Source of the DNA: Mesorhabditis belari
Taxonomy: Eukaryota; Nematoda; Chromadorea; Rhabditida; Rhabditidae
NCBI GenBank assembly: GCA_958450365.1
Contig: CAUEEP010000735.1
Coordinates: forward strand, 811,501 to 875,500
Direction of reading: 5' to 3'
Length of the DNA stretch: 64,000 nt
Shown here: positions 54,790-64,000 of the stretch, one piece after another
Numbering within the stretch: the stretch's first letter is position 1
How the letters are laid out: each line of letters starts with the position of its first letter
Translations under genes and position numbers: made by a program
Notes under the pieces: generated by a model
Told to the model about the DNA's origin: nothing
What the model saw: only the letters and a program-made list of their open reading frames with translations
Databases searched by the model: none

Positions 54790-56146
54790 ATGACTTTGGA
54801 GGCTTTTACTGGAAAATGGATTCAATCAAGAGCCGAAAATTTTGAAGAGTATTTAAAGGTTTGTTTTAGATTTTGATTAGGAAAGTGACTAAATATAGAT
54901 TTTCATTAGGAAGTTGGAGTTGGACTAATGATGAGAAAAGCGGCAGCGAACATTAAAGTGACACTGACAATCACTGTTGAGGTAAAGAAACACAAGAGTT
55001 AGTCATAGAAAGCAGGCTGTTCTTATCCCAGAACTAGAGTTGCTCGAAATTTGGACAAACAAGAAGCCAGATACTAGGCTGGCTTTACTTATGTAAGTCT
55101 CCACAAAAGGCTGACTACGACTCAAGATTCAAGCTGACTCAAGCTCTAGCATGGTTTTACCCGGTTTACAGGATCTGGGCTTGATTGGAGCCTTGCTCTA
55201 ATCAAGAATCGAATCAAGAAAGAATAAAGCTAAAGATCAAACAGAATTCAGGGCAATAAGATCACAATGAAGCAAGAATCGACCTTCAAAAATCAAGAGC
55301 ACATTTTTGTGATTGGCGAAGAGAAAGAAGAAGAAACGGCTGATGGGCGAAAGTTTAGGTGAGAGCTGGAAGCAAAGAGAAATGCTATGGAAATTATAAA
55401 TCTTATTCTTGACTGGACTGAATTGAATTGGATTGAATTGAAAAGACAATCGCCTGGTTATTATGGATAAAACGTTTAGATCAACGATCACACTTGTGGA
55501 TGGGAAACTTGTGCAAAAGCAGACGCCAATCAAAGTAAGAAAAATTTTTAAAGTTCTTTTTCTGGAATTTTTGGTTTTATTGAGAACTTTGACAGTTGTT
55601 CTTATCAAAAGCTAATCGACTTGGGGAATCTTTTCAAAAGGCAAACGACAAGGACCGGCAACATGTCCGTTGTGGTCTAGTGGTTAGGATTTATGGCTCT
55701 CACCCATAAGGCCCGGGTTCGATTCCCGGCAACGGAATGAATTTTTGCTTTTTAAGGAACTTAAATCAAATTTGATTGGCAGCTGTTGATGGTAGAGCGA
55801 GGGTGAAAACCCCTTTTCTCTCATCCCCTCCCATCTTCCGTTGTGGTCTAGTGGTTAGGATTTATGGCTCTCACCCATAAGGCCCGGGTTCGATTCCCGG
55901 CAAGGGAATAATGTTTTAGCTTTTTTTGCAAAACTTTTTGAAATGAATTTCTAATGATTTTCGATAACTGGAAAAATGGAAAATTATTTAGGCTGGTGAT
56001 AAAGCATCAACAATTACTCGATGGGTACAAGGAAACGAATTGCATGTGCAAATGGTATTTTTGATAAGAAAATGAATACGGTAACATTATGAGGGTTTTA
56101 GGAAAGTGGAAACGTGAAAGCTCTCCGTGTCTACACAAAACAATAA
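54790..56146 (+). CDS. lbp: Lipid-binding protein 1 (FABP/lbp family), 136 aa
   Basis: Cytosolic fatty-acid-binding protein: a ten-stranded beta-barrel carrying fatty acids or retinoids. Exons: 54790-54858, 54910-54981, 55252-55358, 55480-55534, 55992-56054, 56102-56146 (411 nt). The family start motif is clear: MTLEAFTGKWIQSRAENFEE then YLKEVGVGLMMRKAAANIKV. GEEKEEETADGRKFRSTITL matches the G.E..E.T.DGR.....T central strand pair, and the end ALRVYTKQ matches the R.Y.(K/R) carboxylate-binding Arg-x-Tyr. No signal peptide. The intron splitting the block that is one exon in its neighbour (107+55 versus 162 nt) is extra here. Two tRNA-Glu genes sit in intron 4. The exact C. elegans lbp orthologue cannot be told by eye. 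Confidence 0.9.
55666..55737 (+). tRNA. tRNA-Glu (CTC), copy 1
   Basis: 72-base cloverleaf: acceptor TCCGTTG with CAACGGA, A box tggtctagtggttagga, anticodon stem TTATGG/CCATAA with loop CTCTCAC (anticodon CTC), T arm ccgggttcgattcccgg. A T-run (gaatttttgc) follows. Inside intron 4 of lipid-binding protein 1, same strand. Confidence 0.95.
55837..55908 (+). tRNA. tRNA-Glu (CTC), copy 2, one acceptor-stem mismatch
   Basis: Same as copy 1 except that the 3' acceptor strand reads CAAGGGA, not CAACGGA, leaving one G-G mismatch with TCCGTTG. All else is intact. Either a mildly defective gene or an early pseudogene. T-run near 55931. Confidence 0.9.
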
Positions 56147-57012
56147 TTCATTTGCTTTCCAAGCTGAAAAATGTTACCGTATTTCCTCTAATAAACGTCT
56201 CCCCCTCGACCAGCTTTAGGCGTCCCGTTCTCAGCCCCATTTTGATATATCTTTATGTTTAATATACCAAAAGATAGAAGACATTAAGGGCTATCTTTTG
56301 ATATATTAAACTTAAAAATATCTCAAAATGGAGCTGAGAACCAGGCATCTAAAGTTGGTCGGAGGGAAGGGGCGTTTATTAGAGGAAATACGGAATGAGC
56401 TTATTCAAATTGATCAGAAAAATAAATTCTTTTTCATTTTTGATGACAATGAGCATCTTTATGATGAAATTTCATGTATTGCATCATGAAAACAATGCTA
56501 TTTTGTTTTTTTTATACTTTACTCTTTGTCTAAACATTCTCAGATCAATGTCAGAGAATCAAAATACACAGAAAACATTCTAGGGTCAAGGTTCACTAAT
56601 TTTCAATACCACACACGGCTCGTTTCCACGATTTCTCCACATTCTCGACTCCTTTTCGCGAAAAGCGTTCACCCCATCGCTTAAACGGCGTATTATTTCT
56701 CTTTTTTTTGCTTGCTGTCATTTTGGGAGAGTCTTGATAAGCGCTGCCCACACTCTGCCCAGGAAAAGGCATTGAGGCAGATCGTAAACTCGCCGCCACT
56801 CAAACGCTACTGCCTTCGGCGCCGATTTTTAACACCATTTAGAACTCATTTATCTGCAAATTTCTTGCCATTAGGAGACTTTAGCTAGTTTTTATGGTTG
56901 ATCTCAAACGTGTTTGTTCAGTTTTCTTTTAGAAACGATCATATTTGAATCCTCTTTTGATTGCTTTCTTTCTTTAAACAAACATTTTTAAAGTTTTCAT
57001 TTTTTAGAAGCC
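56147..57012. other. Region between the lipid-binding protein genes
   Basis: Contains the MITE at 56175-56394. A minus-strand frame at 56596-56773 reads MPFPGQSVGSAYQDSPKMTA and is Lys/Arg-rich; 58 codons with no family resemblance, so not called. The rest is unremarkable. Confidence 0.5.
56175..56394. mobile_element. MITE with ends taccgtatttcctctaataa
   Basis: Inverted ends taccgtatttcctctaataa and ttattagaggaaatacgg; inner arms also inverted (accagctttaggcg / ctaaagttggtc, ttgatatatctttatgttta / its near-complement). The ends resemble those of 11997-12220, but the interior is different. Confidence 0.88.
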
Positions 57013-58069
57013 ATGTCCGTTGACCAATTCGCCGGCACTTGGGTCCAATCCAGCCAGGAGAAGTTCGAGGAGTACATGAAGGTAGAAAGCAGAACTTTCT
57101 TGTTTAATTTACGATACTACAGTTCTTTATAGTTAGCTAAGTTAATAAGTTTAAGTTAATAAGTTTACGTTAATAGCTAAGTTAATAGCTAAGTTAATAA
57201 GTTTAAGTTAATAAGTTTAAGTTAATAAGTTTAAGTTAATAAGTTTATGTACTTTATAAAAAAGCTAACAAGTCTACAACAAATTTGACAAAAATTTCTA
57301 GGAAGCCGGTGTTGGATTGATCACCCGAAAAGCCGCCGCTAACCTTAAAGTCACCTGCAAGATCACCGTTGAGGTGAGTGAAATCAAAAACGGGAAAAAA
57401 CTATATTGCTGTATATCCAAAAATCTTTCCAGGGAAACACCGTTCACTGGAGACAGGAGTCTTCATTGAAAAACTACGAGCTCACGTTCACTGTTGGAGA
57501 AGATATGGAAGAGGAAACAGCTGATGGACGACATTTCAAGACAAACTTCCATTGGGTGGGAGACAAATTGGTGCAAGAACAGACACCAATCAAGGTATGG
57601 ATAAAGGAGTAGTAAGAAGTTAAAGAAATCAGTCTAAATCATCACCAGTAACTTTCGAATGAGCTTTCAATAGTTATAGAGCTAGTTATAGAGCTCTGGA
57701 GCCTTTGTTGGCTATTTGCATTGATACTTTTATCAATGTTTCTTGAAATATTCATTGATAAATTAAATTTTTTGGTTCTAATCTAGTCTAGTCTTTTGGT
57801 TCTAATCTTGAGTAGAGGCTCTAGTTTTGTGCAAGTATTATTTTGAGTACAAACGAAATTTTCAGGACGGTGACAAGCCGTCAACCATCTCTCGATGGGT
57901 CCAAGGAAACGAGCTCCATATTGAAATGGTATCAAATTTTATAATTTATAGCTTTTGGCTATTCAACAAGGCTTGTGAATTTAAACCAACTCTTAGAAGC
58001 CAGGTTTTACCCAGTGATTTCCAGGTTTGCGGCTCGGTGACCGCCAAGCGTGTCTACACCAAGCAATAA
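57013..58069 (+). CDS. lbp: Lipid-binding protein 2 (FABP/lbp family), 136 aa
   Basis: Second cytosolic fatty-acid-binding protein, a tandem paralogue of the gene upstream with the same 411-nt coding length. Exons: 57013-57081, 57302-57373, 57433-57594, 57866-57928, 58025-58069. Start MSVDQFAGTWVQSSQEKFEE, then YMKEAGVGLITRKAAANLKV; the central block GEDMEEETADGRHFKTNFHW and LVQEQTPIK follow; the C-terminus AKRVYTKQ has the R.Y ligand-binding pair. Codon usage is GC-richer than in copy 1, suggesting the more highly expressed member (inference). AATAAA overlaps the stop region at 58066-58073. The gene converges on the kelch-like gene, about 200 bases away. Confidence 0.93.
57125..57250. repeat. 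ttaataagtttaag short tandem repeat in intron 1
   Basis: About nine imperfect copies of ttaataagtttaag or ttaatagctaag in the first intron of lipid-binding protein 2. Confidence 0.85.
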
Positions 58070-58274
58070 ATAAAGCACCAATTCTCTCATCTTATTTTTG
58101 AGTTTTATGTGATTGATAAACTTTTGGCAGCAAATTTATATGAGTACCACCAAAACCGGTAAAAAGATTATGCGCAGTAGCTAAAGAAAAGAAATGGTCC
58201 GAATAGAGGTTTAAGCAATACTATCACAAAATGAAGAAACAAAACAAGTTTTCTAAAGAGGCAAGATTGAGGAT

Positions 58275-61200
58275 TTACATAAGTGAGCAGTCCTTGTCTT
58301 TCTTTTGCTTTTGCGGTGGATAATAGGCTTGTTGACCGGGTTGATTGTTGGGTGCTGGGGAATAGCCTGAATAAATCACTAAATTACATTCACGATGTAT
58401 CATATCGCTCAAAGTAATGTTTCCTCAATTCCAATTTAGCCGTCAACACCCCGAGCTAAAGTGTTTAGAGTACTAGAGTTTTAGGAAGCATTTAACCTCT
58501 AATCAACTTATCAGTGAAACTCTTTACCCCCACTTGATTGTCCACCATAGTCCTGGCGAGGATAGTTGGCATCGTCGTAGTTTTGCGTTGGGTAGTTCGG
58601 CTAAAAATGGAAATGAAAATAAAAACGGATAGCCTTGGCGTTCTACAGGATAACCGCAAATTATAGCGACAAGTTTTTGATAAAATAGCTGGGAAATGTC
58701 TCATTTATTTCAAAAGTGACAAGTGTTTTATAGAGAATTGTAGCCCTAATTCTCGGCAACATTTATCTACCAAAACCTTTCCGATTGGACTTACACAACT
58801 CATTCAACAAGCGCTTGAATGAACGCTAGTCGGCACCTCTCGGGCGAATCTGTCACATGGCCGCTTTTCTCTATTAAAAATTGCAAGAAAAGCTTTTGAT
58901 ATTTCTTCAATGCAAAAATAGCGTTCAACATAACTTAATAACATTAAGAATCACGCTTAACTGGCATAAACAAAATTTAAGTTGATGTCTTGATGAAGGA
59001 GCATGTCGTCTAGCGCTTATTCAAGCGCTTGTTAAATGAGTTGTATGAGACCAATCGGGAAGTTTTCAGTAGACAAATGTTGCCGAGATTAGGGCTACAA
59101 TTCTCTATATAGCACTTGACATTTCTAAAATAAGTTAGGCATTTGCCAAGTAATTTTCCAAAAAGCTGTCGCTATAATTCACGCTCATCCTGTACAGTAA
59201 ATTTTAACCAAAACTCCTGCAAACCTGTGGATTCGATGGTGGATAACCGCCAGGATTCTGTTGAAAACCGTAGGAAGGAGCTTGTTGTTGATTGCCCATT
59301 GGTTGATATGATGGCTGTTGCTGGTCGCTCATCGGCTGATAGGACGGGTATGGTGGTGGGACTTGTGGGCTTGGTGTCTAAATGGATTGATTCAAGAGTT
59401 GATTATTGAAAGCTTCAAAAACCAGGTTTGCTTATCGATACGATAGAACTCAAAATTCTCAGAATTTTGCAAGCATTGAAAGCAATCAAGCTAGAAAATT
59501 TCGTGCACAACAAAGCCTTCACCATTGTGACCCGAGAAGTGCTTGAGACTGACTATTTTCAAACCAAGATACAACACGTTTCCAAACTCACAAGAGTAAA
59601 AGCATTGTAGTGCAACGAATAGACAAGAACTTGCTTGAGTTTTCAGTACTAAAATGCTTGGATTTTAAGTGTTAGATAGTTGATCATAGACTTGACCTAG
59701 TAAACACTAATCAATCCAAGTCTGATGACAGACTTGGGCTTGTCAAGGATTGAGTCTATTAAGGCTTGATAATCCCAGCCTAGTTGATCACTTACTATTA
59801 AAAGTATTAAAAAGGCATCGTAAACTAAAACAGCAACTTTTTGATACCTGATAAGTTGGTGGAGCGACTGGATGTTGAGCACTTTGGTCATACGATGGTG
59901 GTGGGGTCTTGTAGTTCTCCATGCCGGTGATCTAAAAAAGATAAACAATTTAGTCATGGATTGTTTGAAGTGCAATTTCAGTACAGTGAACTTTGAGTAA
60001 AACAACATCAATTCAAACAACAAACCTTCAAAATTCGAAGATGAGTTCCCTCATTGGGCATTCCCGGAAGTGGCACATCGTAGTCACCCCAAAGATAAAC
60101 GTTGCCTGAAAATATGGTATTTGAATTTTAAACATATAGCTCTATATTCTGATCAGAATTGGTAACAGAATTGAGGTTTTTTTTCAGTGTTTGAACTGCT
60201 TTCAAAAACATAACAAAGTTTTGGATTTAAATCAAAATTTTTCCAAAACACAAACCCGAATTGCAAGTAGTCAGACGTGGCTCAATGAGTGGGCATGGCA
60301 TCTGAGCGGGTACTTGGGTCCACTCGAAGTTCTCACAGTTTAGCACCCAATAGTCGACCAAACGATGCACATCACCATTTGCTTCAACCTCTCCACCAGC
60401 CAGAAGGATGTATCCTGGAAAGTTTTCTGTCTAAAACTTAACTAAAAAGAAATTGTAAGAGAATTCAAACACTCCTGCTTCTTTTCCAAGCTATATGAGA
60501 ATTCAATCCAAGCTCAAAGCTTACCGGGAACAGAGTTGAGGGCCGCTTGTTTTCTTGATGGTGGAAAGCCGCGACCGGGATCTTGACGACACTAAACAAT
60601 TTACTTTTGAACACAAATATTCAAGTGTTAAGTTCTAAAGCGATTTCACGAAAAAAGATTTCAAACCTGATGAGTATTGATCTGTCTTGTCTGCAGATTC
60701 AACACGTGAACTCGAGAATAGTCGAGATGTCCATCAGGCGCTGCGGAAACCAAGTAAACGAGTCTAGAAAAGGATTGGCCTTGAAAAGATTTGTGCTTAA
60801 AGTTGCAGCTAGAAGCTAAATGTTAGATAAAAGTCAGTCACATTTTCATTTCAACTTAGTGAATAATTTTAAAATGCATCATTTTTGATTACTTACCCAG
60901 CATTCAAGAACCCATCATAAAAATGCGTGAGCTCCGCCCCGTAAACGTTGAAGCTTTGTGGAGCGGTCGGGTATTCGGCCATGCAATTCACCGAGCACAC
61001 CTAAAATTGAAAAAATTTTAAGTAGTTAGGTAAGGCTGAATGGTAGCTTAAAGCTAGCCTATATCTTGCCATGAAACTCACATTCAATCCTGGATTATAG
61101 AGTACAATGCATTCGGGGCTGTCTTCACGCATCGAGCAGATGTACTCGCCTGAATTAAAACTGAAATAAGCCCTTGAATAGCTTTCTTACTTCCACTTCC

Positions 61201-62405
61201 CATGTTGATATCAGAAAGGGGTCGACAAGTGACAATTGCCGTGCCTTGTTGGTCCAAATCGAGACGCCAGAAGTGAAGCTAAAGCAGGTAAAGTTAAGGG
61301 TTTTCTAGTTTCAGTTAAAAGTAAAGAGTCATCTAAGTCTAAAGTTATCTAAAGCTGCAATGTGCTGTAATTATGGGCAAACAATATAAAAAGGAGGGAA
61401 TGAACGAGGGGAGAGGGTACTTTAAAAGCGCGCTACAAAAACATAACGAAGGGGAGCGGAAACTTAGCGGGACTCAGTATAAAAGCCGGATAAAGTTTCC
61501 AATTTCATCGTGGAATGAAGGAAAGGAAAAGAATCGCCAAAGGAGAATTTCTGTGCGCGGTACGGTGCACATACAAGCTTTAGAGAGCGCGCCGCGCCGC
61601 CTTCGCGCCAGTCCCTTAAAACCGCGTGTCAATAGGATTCTAACTGAATTTTTGGATACACTTTCTTTGCATTCCTTACCGTGGTTCGTCCCTCGTACGT
61701 TTTCGCTTCAGTGACCAGAATCAGAGCCGTTCCACCTTGTGGCGATGGGCATTTCAAGCTGAATAGGAACTTGGCTCGACCTGGAATGAACACTTTAATT
61801 TGTCACAAGAAATCAGCTCACCATTTGCCTGTGGCATGTAGATGGGGTGCATAAAGCAACGAAGTCTCATATCGAATACGGACAAACATTTGTCGTAGCC
61901 TTTACAGTCGCTAAAACATTTTTTGTATTATGATTAAATTGAAAACGAACACTTCGGCTTCTCGCTCAGTTTCCGGTTCGTAGAGACAATAGAGTTTTCC
62001 TCCATCAATCGATTCTTGAACGTCCTGAACAAGAATTTTTTATGAACTTTCAGACCTTATTGCTTTATTCGAATGTTATTTACAAAAAGTGCTTTTGATG
62101 AGTAATAAACCTTAAAGAAGATTCGCTTTCATTTAACCGTTGACAAAAATAACAACAAGTTTAACGCCCTAAGTTCAACTTGTTAGTTGAGAGCTTGTTG
62201 TTTTTGGCTGACTTGAAACAATTTGATTTATTTAACAGTCTAATTTGTTCCATTACTTTATCTAGGAAATTTTTACTAACATTTACATTGACCCTTTTCT
62301 TTTACTCACCTCATATATAGCTAAACGCCACTGTCCAGTTTGTTGCTCAAGAGGATTCGCCGATTGACCCCATGGGAAAGTGAAATCCTCGGTGTTAACG
62401 TTCAT
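58275..62405 (-). CDS. Kelch-like beta-propeller protein with PPxY-rich tail and CaaX end, 474 aa
   Basis: Fifteen exons in coding order: 62405-62310, 62024-61951, 61910-61822, 61780-61680, 61278-61191, 61149-61082, 61000-60897, 60763-60667, 60591-60525, 60414-60256, 60105-60026, 59931-59848, 59377-59225, 58600-58528, 58366-58275 (1425 nt, 475 codons with stop). The N-terminal 330 residues resemble kelch repeats: PPSRKQAALNSVPGYILLAG then GEV, later DYWVLNCENFEWTQVPAQMP and GNVYLWGDYDVPLPG, giving a propeller for protein binding (moderate confidence). The tail has three PPxY motifs, PPPSYDQ, PPTYQ and PPPYPSYQ, in a Gln/Pro/Tyr-rich run. It ends KDKDCSLM: a CaaX box with basic residues before it, predicting farnesylation and membrane attachment. 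Reading through the last intron instead would end GKEFH, without CaaX. No signal peptide. Function unknown; together the motifs suggest a membrane-tethered scaffold for WW-domain proteins (inference). Confidence 0.82.
58646..59192. mobile_element. Long foldback element in the kelch-gene intron
   Basis: TA-flanked; left end caggataaccgcaaattata and right end gctataattcacgctcatcc are degenerate inverted ends of the cagggtgaccaagaatt family. The two arms (58735-58860 and 58985-59110) are inverted copies of each other and both match 41414-41646, including aacaagcgcttgaatgaacg and its complement. Confidence 0.82.
61281..61679 (-). other. Intron of the kelch-like gene with a GC-rich stretch
   Basis: A plus-strand open frame (61373-61714) crosses this intron and into the exon; it has no family resemblance. 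The patch gagagcgcgccgcgccgcct is unusually GC-rich for this window. No feature assigned. Confidence 0.4.
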
Positions 62406-64000
62406 TCTGAAAAGAAATAGATTGTAGATTTAAAAACAATTACAAAATGAGAAAATCTCCAAGAATACAAATCAAGGTATTGAAATTTCCTAGCAAAAAG
62501 AACACATCTGGACCCTGAATTACCAAAAAAATGCCAATCAATCAGTGTTGATGAAATTGGATTGGGAAAGAATGAAAAATCGTTGTTTTGCTATAAACAT
62601 GACGAGGTCTTTGCAAAGAAAAGGCAGGGAAAATGAGAGAAAAGTTGCGCGGCGGAGAGATTTTGAAAGAGACCTGTGAGTCATCGAAAAGGGATGACGT
62701 TGAAGATTGAAGATTAGATTGGTTGGTAACGAAATGATACGGGTTTTAGGTAAAGTCATGTAAATGTCCATTGAAAACAAAAGACTGATTATTGATTACA
62801 ATACACAAATCAAAGATTTACCTTAACATTACAAAAAGGGTTTTCTAAAAGAATTTGCTATTATATTTAGAGAAAATGGTGTAGAAAATAGACCTCAAAA
62901 CCATTACGCTTTAAGTTTAGAATGCTAAATTTGCAAAAAAGTTGCTTAAAGCCATGAATGACTTTGATACTTTAAAGTAAAAGATCATGTTCTTATCAAA
63001 AAGTATAAGAAAACTTGTCAAAACACTAATCCTGTTGAGTTCAATCAATTTCAATTCAATCAAGGTTTTGAAAAGCCTTTAAATTTTCAAAAATTTTGCT
63101 ATCACAATGAGAAAAATCGTTGTTTATCGTTTGAGAAAAGGCCAAGGTCATCTGGAAAGAGTCAAGATTTGAGCCAGTAAAAGGGAGGTTGAGAGATCGG
63201 ATAAAAAAGAGAAAAAGAGAAAAAGAGATAAAACAGCTCAAAAAGGAATCAAAACAATCGAGAAATATTTTAAAAAGAATGCAAACAAGGCAAAATTTTT
63301 GGATGGGTTGGACAGAAAGAGCTCGGGAGAGAAAAGAGGCATCGATCCGTTCTTTTCCCCTTTTAGCCTTTTTGGTGGTTGTTTGGGAAAAATTTTGTGG
63401 TCAAAAGGGGAAAGGCCGGTTGTTTATGAGAAGGACGCGAGTACCGAAAATGGGGAATTTTAACGGGTTTTCTCCCTTTTCTTTGGAATTGATTGGTTGC
63501 AGGTAGGAAGTAATGAATATGAAAAAAATTTTGTCTTTAGAATAGGCCTGTTTTGGATACAGATTGAGTAAAGGCAAGAAGTCAGTGTAAAAAGTACAGG
63601 TGAAAACCAAAACCGCTGCTATAGTGGTTGGGGACGTCAAACATTTTTTTTTTGCTAAATAAGCTGATTTTTTTTGCACCCAGGGGTTTTTGACTATGCT
63701 GAATCAATTGGTGATGGTTTCACACAATATTTCGCAAGTTTTAACAAATTTTGCAAGCAACACAATACTGAAAACCTAATCTACTTATTCCGGGATGAAG
63801 TGGCCAAAAAGTAGCCGTTGTCTTGAGACATGTTCCCGTTGGTAACTTGTTGGCATTTTGTTGCTGTTTGTCATAAAGGTTGTTAAAAGTTGCGAAATCT
63901 TGTGCGAAACGATTACCAATCGATCCAGTATGTTCAAAAACCCCTGGGTGCAAAAAAGCAGCTCATTTGGCAAAAAAAAATTTTTGACGCCCCAACTACT
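62406..64000. other. Upstream region of the kelch-like gene
   Basis: No gene supported. Purine-rich stretches at 63190-63300 (agaaaaagagaaaaagagat) open Lys/Arg-rich frames by composition alone. The transposon-like element at 63619-64000 fills the end of the window. Confidence 0.5.
63619..64000. mobile_element. Inverted-repeat element at the window end
   Basis: Left arm tagtggttggggacgtcaaa ... tgcacccaggggtttttga is mirrored at the right by caaaaacccctgggtgcaaa ... tttgacgccccaactact. Arms of about 70 bp, total about 380 bp, TA before the left end. The right flank is cut off by the end of the window, so the target duplication cannot be checked. Confidence 0.75.

Noticed and set aside
61373..61714. 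113-codon plus-strand frame
   Set aside because: It lies antisense across an intron and an exon of the kelch-like gene and has no family resemblance.

Overview
The window reads as nuclear DNA of a rhabditid-type nematode. It is AT-rich, genes are cut by many short introns with GTAAG/GTGAG donors and TTTTCAG/TTTTTAG acceptors, and gene content is nematode-like: a 7TM chemoreceptor-like gene, an intronless F-box protein, a Skp1-related protein and a tandem pair of cytosolic lipid-binding proteins. It is not a bacterial or viral segment. All multi-exon models were built by eye from frame continuity; for every gene called above 0.8 the exon lengths sum to a multiple of three.

Layout. 1-11070 (+): the 3' two-thirds of a D2-like dopamine/biogenic amine receptor gene (TM4 to TM7), whose 6-kb intron is packed with repeats and a dead transposon. 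12512-13621 (+): F-box-like gene. 14911-17386 (+): 7TM chemoreceptor-like gene. 20617-22079 (+): Skp1-related gene. 22.1-26.9 kb: transposon remnants and minisatellites. 26926-32569 (+): two paralogous genes for small PPxY-containing, tail-anchored membrane proteins, each followed by an array of in-phase terminal exons (two and three) that each encode a different membrane anchor. 35248-44892 (+): two paralogous protein kinase genes with identical early exon lengths; the first has a frameshift and a DFD in place of DFG. 45.3-48.6 kb: a mariner element, and an intact-looking Tc1/mariner element nested inside a second transposon. 50045-53951 (+): a 16-exon Cys-rich secreted protein of unknown function with two tRNA-Pro genes in one intron. 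54790-58069 (+): two lipid-binding protein genes, the first carrying two tRNA-Glu genes in an intron. 58275-62405 (-): a kelch-like protein with a PPxY-rich tail and a CaaX end. 62.4-64 kb: mostly featureless, ending in a transposon-like inverted-repeat element.

Mobile DNA is a main theme. At least six families of cut-and-paste elements and their short non-autonomous derivatives are recognisable by terminal inverted repeats, TA or 8-bp target duplications, and transposase pieces. The most notable biology is the pair of genes at 27-32.6 kb with alternative terminal anchor exons. A possible functional thread, which is inference, is ubiquitin-linked: an F-box protein, a Skp1 homologue, and three genes rich in PPxY motifs that could bind WW domains of Nedd4-type ligases.
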